In this document: in pieces, positions 1 through 6,497 of the stretch
How the letters are laid out: the number at the start of each line of letters is the position of its first letter
Position numbering within the stretch: position 1 is the first letter of the stretch
Assembly: GCA_021827445.1 (NCBI GenBank)
Contig: JAKAVW010000156.1
Span: 1-7,064 of the forward strand
Reading direction: 5' to 3'
DNA from: Pseudomonadota bacterium
Lineage (GTDB): Bacteria; Pseudomonadota; Gammaproteobacteria; Acidithiobacillales; Acidithiobacillaceae
Length of the DNA stretch: 7,064 nucleotides
Position numbers and translations under genes: made by a program
The notes under the pieces: generated by a model
Told to the model about the DNA's origin: nothing
What the model saw: the letters and a program-made list of their open reading frames with translations, nothing else
Database searches by the model: none

Positions 1-1052
1 ACCCCTTCCTTGGCTTCCACCGCCTGATGCAAACCATCAGACCAGCGCCGCCCGGACATCATACGTCCGGTGAACTCATCAACGATGCACACCTCGCCGT
101 CGCGGACGATGTAATCCGTCTCCCGCCGGTAGATCACATGGGCACGCAGCGCCTGATTGAGATGATGGACCAGGGTGACATTAGCCAGATCATAGAGATT
201 GCCGTCACTCAGCAGGCCACTTTCCGCCATCAGGCGTTCCGCCTTTTCGATGCCCTCTTCCGTGAGCATCACCTGCCGGGCCTTCTCATCGACCGTATAG
301 TCCTCATCGACCACAAAATTTCCGACGAGTTTGTCCACCCGGTAGTAAAGGTCGGTATTCTCTTCAGTGGGACCACTGATAATCAGCGGGGTACGCGCCT
401 CGTCAATGAGGATGGAATCCACTTCGTCAATGATGGCGTAATGGAGGCCGCGCTGTACCCGATCAGCCGGGGAAAACGCCATATTATCGCGCAGATAATC
501 GAAACCGAACTCGTTATTGGTGCCGTAGGTAATATCTGCAGCATAAGCGGCACGACGATCCTCGCTGGAAAGATCCGAGATGATGGTACCCACGCTCAGA
601 CCCAGAAAGCCGTGGATCTTGCCAACCCAGTGAGCATCGCGGTTGGCCAGATAGTCATTGACCGTCACTACATGCACACCCTTACCCTGCAGGGCGTTGA
701 GGTAGGCGGGCAAGGTCGCGACGAGGGTCTTGCCCTCACCGGTGCGCATTTCCGCAATTTTACCTTCATGCAGCATGTAACCGCCAATGAGCTGCACGTC
801 GTACTGGCGCATGCCCATCACTCGCTGCGTCACCTCGCGCACCACCGCAAACGCCTCAGGCAGCACCGCGTCGAGTGATTCGCCCTGGGCTATCCGCCCT
901 TTAAAGAGCACGGTTTGCGCTGCGAGGGCAGCATCGTCCATGGCCTTGTAGCGATCCTCCAGGGCATTGATCTGCGCCACAATAATATGGGCCTTCTTGA
1001 TCAGGCGGTCATTGCGACTGCCAACGACATGGCGGATGATAGTTCCAAACAT
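1..1052 (-). CDS. secA: SecA preprotein translocase ATPase, N-terminal part (3' end outside window)
   Basis: SecA is the ATPase motor that pushes unfolded preproteins through the SecYEG channel at the inner membrane. Only the first 350 residues are here; the family is usually about 900. The minus-strand ATG at 1050-1052 is chosen because GSRNDR falls at residues 11-16, exactly as in E. coli SecA. Visible motifs are the Walker A sequence MRTGEGKT (102-109), VVTVNDYLA (128-136), YGTNNEFGFDYLRDNMAFSP, and Walker B DEVDSILIDEARTPLI with the acidic pair at 209-210. The preprotein cross-linking region begins after SGPTEE, and the visible part ends in WSDGLHQAVEAKEG. The stretch after SGPTEE is shorter than in E. 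coli, which explains why this ending comes about 30 residues earlier. No strong Shine-Dalgarno precedes the start; a weak TAGG lies about 12 nt upstream. It is divergent from the dciA-like gene. No defects are seen, and the identification is secure. Confidence 0.98.
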   Translation of the reverse strand, partial: MFGTIIRHVVGSRNDRLIKKAHIIVAQINALEDRYKAMDDAALAAQTVLFKGRIAQGESLDAVLPEAFAVVREVTQRVMGMRQYDVQLIGGYMLHEGKIAEMRTGEGKTLVATLPAYLNALQGKGVHVVTVNDYLANRDAHWVGKIHGFLGLSVGTIISDLSSEDRRAAYAADITYGTNNEFGFDYLRDNMAFSPADRVQRGLHYAIIDEVDSILIDEARTPLIISGPTEENTDLYYRVDKLVGNFVVDEDYTVDEKARQVMLTEEGIEKAERLMAESGLLSDGNLYDLANVTLVHHLNQALRAHVIYRRETDYIVRDGEVCIVDEFTGRMMSGRRWSDGLHQAVEAKEG

Positions 1053-1102
1053 GAGCACGCGAGCCTAGGTAAAAAATATCGAGCAGGGTAGCATGAAAGC
1101 CT
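1053..1102. promoter_or_regulatory. Short divergent spacer between secA and the dciA-like gene
   Basis: Only 50 bp separate the two start codons, so the promoters must lie in this A-rich gap or inside the neighbouring coding ends. I see AAAAAATAT at 1071-1079 but no well-spaced sigma70 hexamer pair in either direction. An AGGG at 1085-1088 may be a weak ribosome binding site, 14 nt before the assigned dciA start or 4 nt before a five-codon ORF at 1093-1110. Transcription signals here are not resolved by eye. Confidence 0.4.
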
Positions 1103-1615
1103 ATGGATGATAAACGACGACGCACCTGGCGCCCCATGACGCAAAACCCTTCAGGGCCGATCGGCGAGGTCTGCCGTCGCGGAACGCTGCTGCGTGAGCG
1201 TCAAATGGACTGGAATGCGTTACTCCCACTGGAAGCACAGGACCATACCTGGCTGGTTGATTGGTCCGGGGGGGTGTTGAGTGTGCTCTGTCAAAGCCCG
1301 GTATGGATTTCATGGTTGCGAAGAAATGAAAAGAACATACTGAAACAATGGAATAGTCGCTTCCCGAAAACTCCAGCGCAGCAAATCACTGCCTCGGTGC
1401 GGCCTTGGTCATACCGACTGCCGCCACCGGCCAAAATCCCGAAAGCACCTTATATTTCAGCAGCGGCACCGGAAGCCCTGCGGGCGGTGACCGATCAGAT
1501 GCCACAAGCCATAGCCGTCGCGCTGAAGCGCCTGGCGGCTACTCTGGACAGTCTTCAGGCGGAGGCCGTCGCCAGCGCATCAGCAAAGGAAAAGGGCGCA
1601 CGCCTCTCGGAGTAA
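1103..1615 (+). CDS. dciA: DciA-like DUF721 protein (replicative helicase operator)
   Basis: DciA proteins (DUF721) help place the DnaB helicase at the replication origin in bacteria lacking DnaC or DnaI. This 170-residue product has the expected order: a basic N-terminus, a first helix around residues 19-34, then WNALLPLEAQDH (37-48), and strands with a turn (DWSGGVLSV). The hallmark 'SPVWISWLRRNEKNIL' (65-80) follows, then a strand ITASVRPW (95-102). The tail after residue 103 is proline-rich, then alanine-rich and helical. Location between lpxC and secA is the familiar place for this family in gammaproteobacteria and strengthens the call. ATG 1103 is the first possible start after an in-frame stop at 1094-1096; ATG 1136 (residue 12) is an alternative, and neither has a strong Shine-Dalgarno. 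The last 61 bp are antisense to the end of lpxC. The family is fairly sure by motif; helicase loading is inferred. Confidence 0.82.
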   Translation: MDDKRRRTWRPMTQNPSGPIGEVCRRGTLLRERQMDWNALLPLEAQDHTWLVDWSGGVLSVLCQSPVWISWLRRNEKNILKQWNSRFPKTPAQQITASVRPWSYRLPPPAKIPKAPYISAAAPEALRAVTDQMPQAIAVALKRLAATLDSLQAEAVASASAKEKGARLSE

Positions 1616-2469
1616 TCCACAAACTCCCAGGCATCCTGATGGACAAGCAGCGCCCGCAGCAAATTGTTATTGAGGGCGTGCCCCGCCTTGTGACCAGAAA
1701 AATGGCCGACCAGCGGATGGCCAAGCAGATAGAGATCGCCGATGGAGTCAAGCACCTTGTGGCGCACGAACTCGTTGGTGTAACGCAGACCTTCTTCATT
1801 GAGCACGCGGTAATCATCGACCACGATAGCGTTATCGAGATTGCCACCCAAGGCGAGCCCCATACGCCGCAAGGTCTCGACTTCACGCATAAAGCCGAAG
1901 GTGCGTGCCCGCGCTACTTCCTTGAGATACGAGGTCCGCGCGAAATCCACCGTCACTTCCTGACCGCCATTTTTCATCGCGGGATGGTCGAAATCGATGG
2001 TAAAACTCACCTTAAAACCTTCAAAAGGCTCCAGTTGCACCCAGCGATCACCGTCTTCTGCTTTGAGGGGCTTGGTGATGCGGATAAAACGCTTCGGTGA
2101 ATTTTGTTCTTCAATCCCAGCGCACTGGATGAGGAATACAAAGGGCGCAGCACTGCCATCCATGATCGGTACTTCCGGCCCGTCGAGATCTACATAGGCA
2201 TTATCAATACCCAGACCCGCCAAGGCCGACATCAGGTGCTCAATAGTACCAACCCGTATCTGACCATCACCGATATTGGTAGACAGGCGGGTATCCACCA
2301 CATGCAGAGGATCTGCCTTGATCCAGGCGCCACCCTCGATATCGCTGCGGTGGAAGACGATTCCGGTGTTTACCGGCGCCGGGCGCAGGCCGATGTACAC
2401 CTTCTTGCCGCTGTGCAAGCCAATACCGGTGCCCCAGATCATATTTTTGAGCGTGCGCTGACGGATCAT
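1555..2469 (-). CDS. lpxC: UDP-3-O-acyl-N-acetylglucosamine deacetylase LpxC
   Basis: LpxC is the cytoplasmic zinc enzyme that removes the acetyl group from UDP-3-O-acyl-GlcNAc, the committed step of lipid A synthesis. The product is 304 residues, against 305 in E. coli, and is collinear with it. The start MIRQRTLK corresponds to E. coli MIKQRTLK. The zinc ligands are H78 (in TIEHL), H237 and D241 (in VRHKVLDSIGD); E77 and H264 (in AGHALNN) match the catalytic base and the second catalytic residue. PIMDGSAAPF (101-110) and ARTFGFMRE (187-196) are intact. AGAGGG at 2473-2478 gives a good Shine-Dalgarno about 3 nt before ATG 2469. No ftsZ lies upstream; instead sspA is divergent across 292 bp. 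The C-terminus ends in an alanine-rich ATASA tail. E. coli LpxC is degraded by FtsH through its C-terminal tail, but whether this one is cannot be read from sequence. Identification is secure. Confidence 0.98.
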   Translation of the reverse strand: MIRQRTLKNMIWGTGIGLHSGKKVYIGLRPAPVNTGIVFHRSDIEGGAWIKADPLHVVDTRLSTNIGDGQIRVGTIEHLMSALAGLGIDNAYVDLDGPEVPIMDGSAAPFVFLIQCAGIEEQNSPKRFIRITKPLKAEDGDRWVQLEPFEGFKVSFTIDFDHPAMKNGGQEVTVDFARTSYLKEVARARTFGFMREVETLRRMGLALGGNLDNAIVVDDYRVLNEEGLRYTNEFVRHKVLDSIGDLYLLGHPLVGHFSGHKAGHALNNNLLRALLVHQDAWEFVDYSERRAPFSFADALATASA

Positions 2470-2479
2470 ATTCCCTCTC

Positions 2480-2496
2480 GCGATCGTGGGGATCGC
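2480..2496 (-). promoter_or_regulatory. Small hairpin next to the lpxC ribosome binding site
   Basis: On the minus strand GCGAT (2496-2492) and ATCGC (2484-2480) are perfect inverted 5-bp arms around a 7-nt loop. They end one base before the GAGAGGG ribosome binding region of lpxC. In an lpxC leader mRNA this would form a short, weak stem abutting the Shine-Dalgarno. It could tune ribosome access or be chance. Confidence 0.3.
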
Positions 2497-2524
2497 CCTC
2501 CCGCTAAATACGTATAGCCTACTT

Positions 2525-2551
2525 TACAACTTTTGTTGTCTCTATACAACT
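2525..2551. repeat. TACAACT / GTTGT repeat cluster in the lpxC-sspA regulatory region
   Basis: TACAACT occurs twice in direct orientation, at 2525-2531 and 2545-2551, exactly 20 bp apart (about two helical turns). Between them GTTGT (2535-2539) forms a perfect inverted pair with the first ACAAC (2526-2530) around TTTT. The cluster lies between the lpxC promoter candidate and the lpxC start, a place fit for a repressor site or a leader-RNA structure. An 8-bp palindrome ATACGTAT sits close by at 2508-2515. No regulator is recognised. Confidence 0.4.
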
Positions 2552-2567
2552 AATCAGGTGGTCAGGC

Positions 2568-2596
2568 AGTGTACAGTGACCAGCCGCCCTTGACAA
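2568..2596 (-). promoter_or_regulatory. Candidate sigma70 promoter for lpxC
   Basis: Read on the minus strand, the -35 is TTGTCA (2596-2591, five of six consensus bases), the spacer is exactly 17 bp, and the -10 is TACACT (2573-2568, four of six). Transcription would begin near 2561 and leave a leader of about 90 nt carrying the ACAAC repeats and a small hairpin. The -35 lies on the same bases as the TTGACA of the opposite strand, which points at sspA. Confidence 0.5.
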
Positions 2597-2618
2597 TATT
2601 CTATTGACAGCCATTAAC
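2590..2618 (+). promoter_or_regulatory. Candidate upstream promoter for sspA
   Basis: A perfect -35 TTGACA (2590-2595) is followed after 17 bp by ATTAAC (2613-2618), which matches only three of six -10 bases. A second TTGACA at 2604-2609 has no -10 at the proper distance. The -35 overlaps that of the lpxC promoter candidate by five bases, so both could hardly be bound by polymerase at once. The leader to sspA would be about 140 nt. Confidence 0.35.
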
Positions 2619-2685
2619 ACCATGCGTTGACCGTCTTTTTTAGCGGGCAAGCACGGCACATCACCCCAAGATGCATGCAGTTATG

Positions 2686-2691
2686 TATAAT
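2686..2691 (+). promoter_or_regulatory. Consensus -10 TATAAT, candidate proximal sspA promoter
   Basis: TATAAT is a perfect -10 hexamer, preceded directly by TTATG. No TTGACA-like -35 exists 16-18 bp upstream (CACCCCAA lies there), and the TG is one base too close for a standard extended -10. If used, it may depend on an activator. It would give sspA a leader of about 65 nt. Confidence 0.4.
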
Positions 2692-2761
2692 CCGAAAGAT
2701 CAGGCAACCGCACCACTGCGGTCGCACCAAAACATGCTTCACCAATACAAGGACGTACATC

Positions 2762-3382
2762 ATGGCGACCCCCAGCACCAAAAAAACTCTGATGACCCTT
2801 TACTCCAGCAACGATTGCGTTTTTGCGCATCGCGTCCGCTTCGTTCTGGAGGAAAAAGCCATGGAGTACCAGACCATCAACGTCGATCTCGCCAATAAGC
2901 CGGAAGATCTCGCGGAACTCAACCCCTACAATCAGGTGCCCACCCTGGTGGATCGTGATCTGGCCATACACGAATCAGTGCTCATCATGGAATATCTGGA
3001 CGAGCGGTTTCCCCACCCGCCGCTGATCCCTGTGGATCCCATCTCCCGCGCCAAGGTGCGCCTGGGTCTCCTACGTTTCGACCGCGACTGGTTCGCGCCA
3101 CTCTTTCAGCCAGGCTATAATGCCGAGCAGCTCAAAACGGCTAAAGAGCAGATTCGCAGCACCCTTGCCGGACTGAGCAGTATCTTCAGCCAGCAGCGTT
3201 ACCTCTTCGGCGACGAACTCTCGGTGCTCGACTGCGCCATCGCTCCATTGCTGTGGCGCCTTCCGGTTCTGGAAATCAGCCTGCCTGCGGCAGCCCGCGC
3301 GACCCAGGAGTACATGGATCGCGTCTTCAATCTGGAGAGCTTCAAACGCAGCCTGACCCCTGCCGAGAAGGCCATGCGCTGA
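2762..3382 (+). CDS. sspA: Stringent starvation protein A (SspA), GST-fold RNA polymerase-associated protein
   Basis: SspA binds RNA polymerase holoenzyme and modifies sigma70-dependent transcription during starvation, acid stress and virulence control. This 206-residue protein aligns end to end with E. coli SspA (212). Residues 1-80 form the thioredoxin-like domain of the GST fold (MTLYSSND, NPYNQVPTLVDR, IMEYLDERF) and the rest the all-helical domain, with LSVLDCAIAPLLWRLP and a conserved SLTPAEKAMR end. The surface PHP triad needed for SspA action in E. coli is present at the same numbers (P84, H85, P86). C19 occupies the position of the GST/glutaredoxin catalytic cysteine, absent from E. 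coli SspA. ATG 2762 has AAGGA at 2749-2753, 8 nt upstream, and gives the E. coli-like N-terminus, so longer upstream starts are rejected. It is followed after 1 nt by the acyl-CoA synthetase. No sspB follows. Confidence 0.95.
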   Translation: MATPSTKKTLMTLYSSNDCVFAHRVRFVLEEKAMEYQTINVDLANKPEDLAELNPYNQVPTLVDRDLAIHESVLIMEYLDERFPHPPLIPVDPISRAKVRLGLLRFDRDWFAPLFQPGYNAEQLKTAKEQIRSTLAGLSSIFSQQRYLFGDELSVLDCAIAPLLWRLPVLEISLPAAARATQEYMDRVFNLESFKRSLTPAEKAMR

Positions 3383-3383
3383 C

Positions 3384-5120
3384 ATGGGTATGGAGCTTGC
3401 CCGCCTCCACAGTCTGCCGGAAGGCCTCTTCGCACGCTGCAAACGCGACCCGGGTGGTGTCATTGCCCTGCACCGGCAAGGGAATGCTTTTCAGCCAGTG
3501 ACAGCGGCGACCTTTGCCAGGTGCGTCAGGTTACGGGCTCGAGGGCTCCTGCGCCTGGGGGTGCGCAGCGGAGAACGGGTGGTCCTGATGGCCCCCAACT
3601 CTCTGGATTGGGCGATCATGGATTTCGCCATCCTCAGCATTGGCGCCATTACCGTTCCTCTCTATCCGACATTCAGCCCGCGCGAGATTCATTATGTGCT
3701 GGGTGACAGCGGCGCCGGACTGATGCTGCTGGAAGGTGCCAGCGAGTGGCGGCGTATGCATAATAGCTGGGGGGTACCCAATGACCGCGTCCTGCTCCGC
3801 GATGCAAACGCTGCGCGAGAAGCCGGCCTGCGGCACTGGGGGACGCTGGAAGACGAGGGCGCCACCCTACGCGATGCTGAACTGGAAGAACGCCTCATGG
3901 CGCTGCAGCGCCAGCAGACTGCCACCATCGTCTACACCTCCGGGACGACAGGTTGGCCCAAGGGTGTCATGCTCAGTCACGGCAACATCCTGAGCAATGT
4001 CGAAGGGTTCATACCGTTGGTGCCATTGCGCGCCGGACAACGCCTGCTCTCCATCCTGCCCCTCTCCCACGTTTTTGAACGGGGTACAGGGCATTTCGGC
4101 GCCTATCTGCTGGGGCTGGAAGTCGCCTATGCGGAGCGCCCGGACACGGTACTCCGTGACATGGAGGCCTCTCATCCGGACATTGTGGTCGCCGTGCCGC
4201 GGGTCTTCCAACTGCTCTATAGCCGGGTACGACGGGGCATTGAAGATCGACCGGGTCTGCTCGGTCGTTTTCTGCGTCGAGGGGCGGGGATGGATCCGCA
4301 GGGACGTCCGGCGGCACGCTGGCAGCGCGCTCTTACCCGCCGCCTGCTAATCCGCAACCTCCGCAGGAAACTGGGTGGGCGCTTGCGTTTCTTTGTCTCT
4401 GGAGGGGCTCCGCTGGATGCTGAAATTGCTCGATTCTTTATTGATTTGGGTTTACCGATTGTCGAAGGTTACGGCATGACCGAAGCGAGCCCGGTAATCG
4501 CCGCCAATCCTCTGGAGGCCATTCGTCCGGGAACCGTGGGGCCCTTCCTGCCTAATCTGGAAGGGCGCATAGCAGCCGATGGCGAGATCCTGGTGCGCGG
4601 TCCGTCCGTCATGCTGGGCTACTGGAATAATGAGAGCGCCACACGCGAGACCCTGGTGGACGGCTGGCTGCACACCGGCGACGTGGGCAGCCAGGACCCG
4701 GATGGTTATCTGCGTATCAGCGATCGCAAGAAAGATCTGATCGTCAATTCCGCTGGCGAGAACATCCCGCCGCAAAAAATTGAAATGCGGCTGATGGCGC
4801 AAGCGCTGATCGACCAGGCCGTCGTCTTTGGCGATCGCATGCCCTATCTCACGGCCCTCATCTTTCCCAATCAGGAACTCCTCAAAGAACATGTCGATGC
4901 CCGCGCCGACGGTGCCGCCACACGCAAGGCCATCCATGCGGCCATTTCGACCGCGCTTGCTGATCTGCCCTCCCATGAACAGGTACGGCGTTTCGCCTTG
5001 CTGCCAGAAGCGCTGAGCGAAGCCAACGGCGAACTAACTCCTACCCTCAAGGTAAAACGGCGCGTCGTCGCCGAACACTACGCCGAACTGCTGGCGCAAA
5101 TGGGCAATGGCAAGGGCTGA
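3384..5120 (+). CDS. AMP-forming long-chain acyl-CoA synthetase, FAA1 type
   Basis: This family activates fatty acids with ATP through an acyl-adenylate and transfers them to CoA. The product is 578 residues. The ATP-binding loop YTSGTTGWPKG is at 184-194, the linker region LPLSHVFERGTG at 225-236, YGMTEAS at 363-369, GWLHTGD at 427-433, and DRKKDLIVNSAGENIPPQKIE begins at 447 with the ribose-binding aspartate nearby and R448. The C-terminal LTPTLKVKRR (551-560) carries the likely adenylation lysine K556. 'SAGENIPPQKIE' and 'LTPTLKVKR' are typical of FAA1/FadD15-like long-chain enzymes rather than acetyl-CoA synthetases. ATG 3384 lies 1 nt after the sspA stop, suggesting translational coupling; ATG 3390 is an alternative. 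GAGAAGG at 3365-3371 is the nearest Shine-Dalgarno-like sequence. No signal peptide or membrane segment is seen. Possible roles are membrane lipid recycling or fatty acid uptake; chain length cannot be read from sequence. Confidence 0.92.
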   Translation: MGMELARLHSLPEGLFARCKRDPGGVIALHRQGNAFQPVTAATFARCVRLRARGLLRLGVRSGERVVLMAPNSLDWAIMDFAILSIGAITVPLYPTFSPREIHYVLGDSGAGLMLLEGASEWRRMHNSWGVPNDRVLLRDANAAREAGLRHWGTLEDEGATLRDAELEERLMALQRQQTATIVYTSGTTGWPKGVMLSHGNILSNVEGFIPLVPLRAGQRLLSILPLSHVFERGTGHFGAYLLGLEVAYAERPDTVLRDMEASHPDIVVAVPRVFQLLYSRVRRGIEDRPGLLGRFLRRGAGMDPQGRPAARWQRALTRRLLIRNLRRKLGGRLRFFVSGGAPLDAEIARFFIDLGLPIVEGYGMTEASPVIAANPLEAIRPGTVGPFLPNLEGRIAADGEILVRGPSVMLGYWNNESATRETLVDGWLHTGDVGSQDPDGYLRISDRKKDLIVNSAGENIPPQKIEMRLMAQALIDQAVVFGDRMPYLTALIFPNQELLKEHVDARADGAATRKAIHAAISTALADLPSHEQVRRFALLPEALSEANGELTPTLKVKRRVVAEHYAELLAQMGNGKG

Positions 5121-5126
5121 TCTCCC

Positions 5127-6497
5127 ATGCTGCTTACGCCGCCCGCTGCGCTGACTCCCGTTCTAACGGCCCTGCAGCGAACAGGGGCGCGGGTCCTGGT
5201 GGTGGGTGGCACACCGCGGGATGCTCTGCTCGGTGTGGCCACCCACGACTGGGACCTGGAAATACACGGGTTAGGCGAGACCCGTCTGGCCGAATGTCTG
5301 GCGCCCTTCGGCGCTCATCGGGTAGGTGGCCGTCATGCAGTCTGGGTGGTAGCCGGTGCGGAGATTTCCCTGCCACAAGCGCCGGGAGGGCAGATCAACC
5401 CGCACCTGCCCTGGGCCATCGCCGCTCAGCGGCGGGATTTTTCGGTCAACGCTCTGGCCTGGGACTGGCAGGCTCAGCGCCTCTTGGACCATGTTGGGGG
5501 AGTAGCGGACCTCCACGCCCGGCGGCTCCGCGTAGTAGCGGCCGACACTTTTTGGGAAGATCCTCTGCGCGTTTTCCGCGCGGCCCGGTTGGCGGGCCAA
5601 TTGGGTTTTTCTATTGAAGCCCGGAGCGCCACACTCTGCCGCCAATTGGCGCCTCGCCTGCAAGAAGTCCCCCGGGAACGCCTACGCAAAGAGTGGGAGG
5701 CACTGCTCCTGCGCGGTCGGCATCTGATCCGGGCCTGGGATAGCCTCGCCCTTACCGGCGCCATCACCCGATTCCCCGAACTCCGAGCCCTGCAAGCGGT
5801 ACCCCAGCGTCCCGACGCCCACCCGGAAGGTGATGTCTGGATACACACCGGGCGGGTGCTTGGCGCTGCTGGCCAGCTACGCAGCGGCGACAAAACACGC
5901 GACATCATCCTCATGCTTGGCGCTCTGCTGCACGACCTCGGCAAAACCAGCACCACCCGGCGCGACCCCCAAGGTCGCTGGCGCGCTTTCGGACATGAAC
6001 AGGCACGAGTCACTGCCGAGACTTTCCTAAGCCACTACTTTCCCGGTAACCATCTCAGCCACCAGGTGCTGCCCCTCATTCGCTGGCACGGCGCACCCTA
6101 CGCCCTGCACCGCGATGGCGCAGGGCGTGCCGCCTATGCCCGCCTTGCCCTACAGGTCCCTGACCGCCCCTTACTGCTGGATATCGCCCTGGCGGATGCG
6201 CGTGGCGCAGGCATAGAGCACCCCCCCGCCATAGATGTCGCCCGCAAGGTGTGGCAAGAGATGAACATCTGGACCGGCCTCCCAGACCCGCTACTAAAGG
6301 GGTCTGATCTGATAGCACTGGGATTCATGCCTGGGCCACGGTTGGGTAAGGCACTGGCGCTTGCCCGCGAACTGCAGGCGACCGGTGGTTACCATGACCG
6401 CGAATCTCTGATGGCGGCGCTGCATCGGCGCCTGCCCGAACTCAGTCTCCGAGACGACCGCGCTTATTCACTGCCGTCATGTTTCCCCACTGACTGA
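5127..6497 (+). CDS. cca: CCA-adding-type tRNA nucleotidyltransferase with HD domain
   Basis: Class II tRNA nucleotidyltransferases build or repair the CCA 3' end of tRNA. In this 456-residue protein the head domain has VVGGTPRDALLG (25-36) and the metal-binding DWD (41-43). RRDFSVNALAWD (102-113) and the nucleotide-recognition motif EDPLR (144-148) follow, then VPRERLRKEW (181-190). The poly(A) polymerase signature after the DxD motif is absent, which favours CCA addition over PcnB. The C-terminal half is an HD phosphohydrolase-like domain with H240, HD at 269-270, H290 and D357 (in LADARG), as in E. coli Cca, where it gives phosphatase and phosphodiesterase activity. The strand usually reading DFALPR reads EISLPQ (79-84), so the third carboxylate may be E79. 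AAGGG at 5112-5116 precedes ATG 5127 by 10 nt. The stop of the synthetase is 6 nt upstream, so co-transcription is likely. The last 56 bp are antisense to the next gene. Confidence 0.9.
   Translation: MLLTPPAALTPVLTALQRTGARVLVVGGTPRDALLGVATHDWDLEIHGLGETRLAECLAPFGAHRVGGRHAVWVVAGAEISLPQAPGGQINPHLPWAIAAQRRDFSVNALAWDWQAQRLLDHVGGVADLHARRLRVVAADTFWEDPLRVFRAARLAGQLGFSIEARSATLCRQLAPRLQEVPRERLRKEWEALLLRGRHLIRAWDSLALTGAITRFPELRALQAVPQRPDAHPEGDVWIHTGRVLGAAGQLRSGDKTRDIILMLGALLHDLGKTSTTRRDPQGRWRAFGHEQARVTAETFLSHYFPGNHLSHQVLPLIRWHGAPYALHRDGAGRAAYARLALQVPDRPLLLDIALADARGAGIEHPPAIDVARKVWQEMNIWTGLPDPLLKGSDLIALGFMPGPRLGKALALARELQATGGYHDRESLMAALHRRLPELSLRDDRAYSLPSCFPTD

Noticed and set aside
27..878. Long plus-strand open frame of 283 codons
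   Set aside because: It lies wholly antisense to secA, whose motifs are unmistakable; its translation resembles no known protein.
1405..2100. Plus-strand open frame of 231 codons over lpxC and the dciA end
   Set aside because: Antisense shadow of lpxC and out of frame with the dciA-like gene.
2604..2609. Second TTGACA as an sspA -35
   Set aside because: The hexamer 17 bp downstream is TTGACC, and no -10 is found at 16-18 bp.
2627..2761. Upstream in-frame extension of sspA from a non-ATG start
   Set aside because: It contains the promoter region, has no good ribosome binding site, and adds residues absent from SspA; ATG 2762 has AAGGA at the right distance.
4452..4976. Minus-strand open frame of 174 codons
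   Set aside because: Antisense shadow inside the acyl-CoA synthetase C-terminal domain, where the real motifs are conserved.
5474..6013. Minus-strand open frame of 179 codons, very rich in arginine and serine
   Set aside because: Composition typical of an antisense frame in GC-rich DNA; it lies wholly inside cca.
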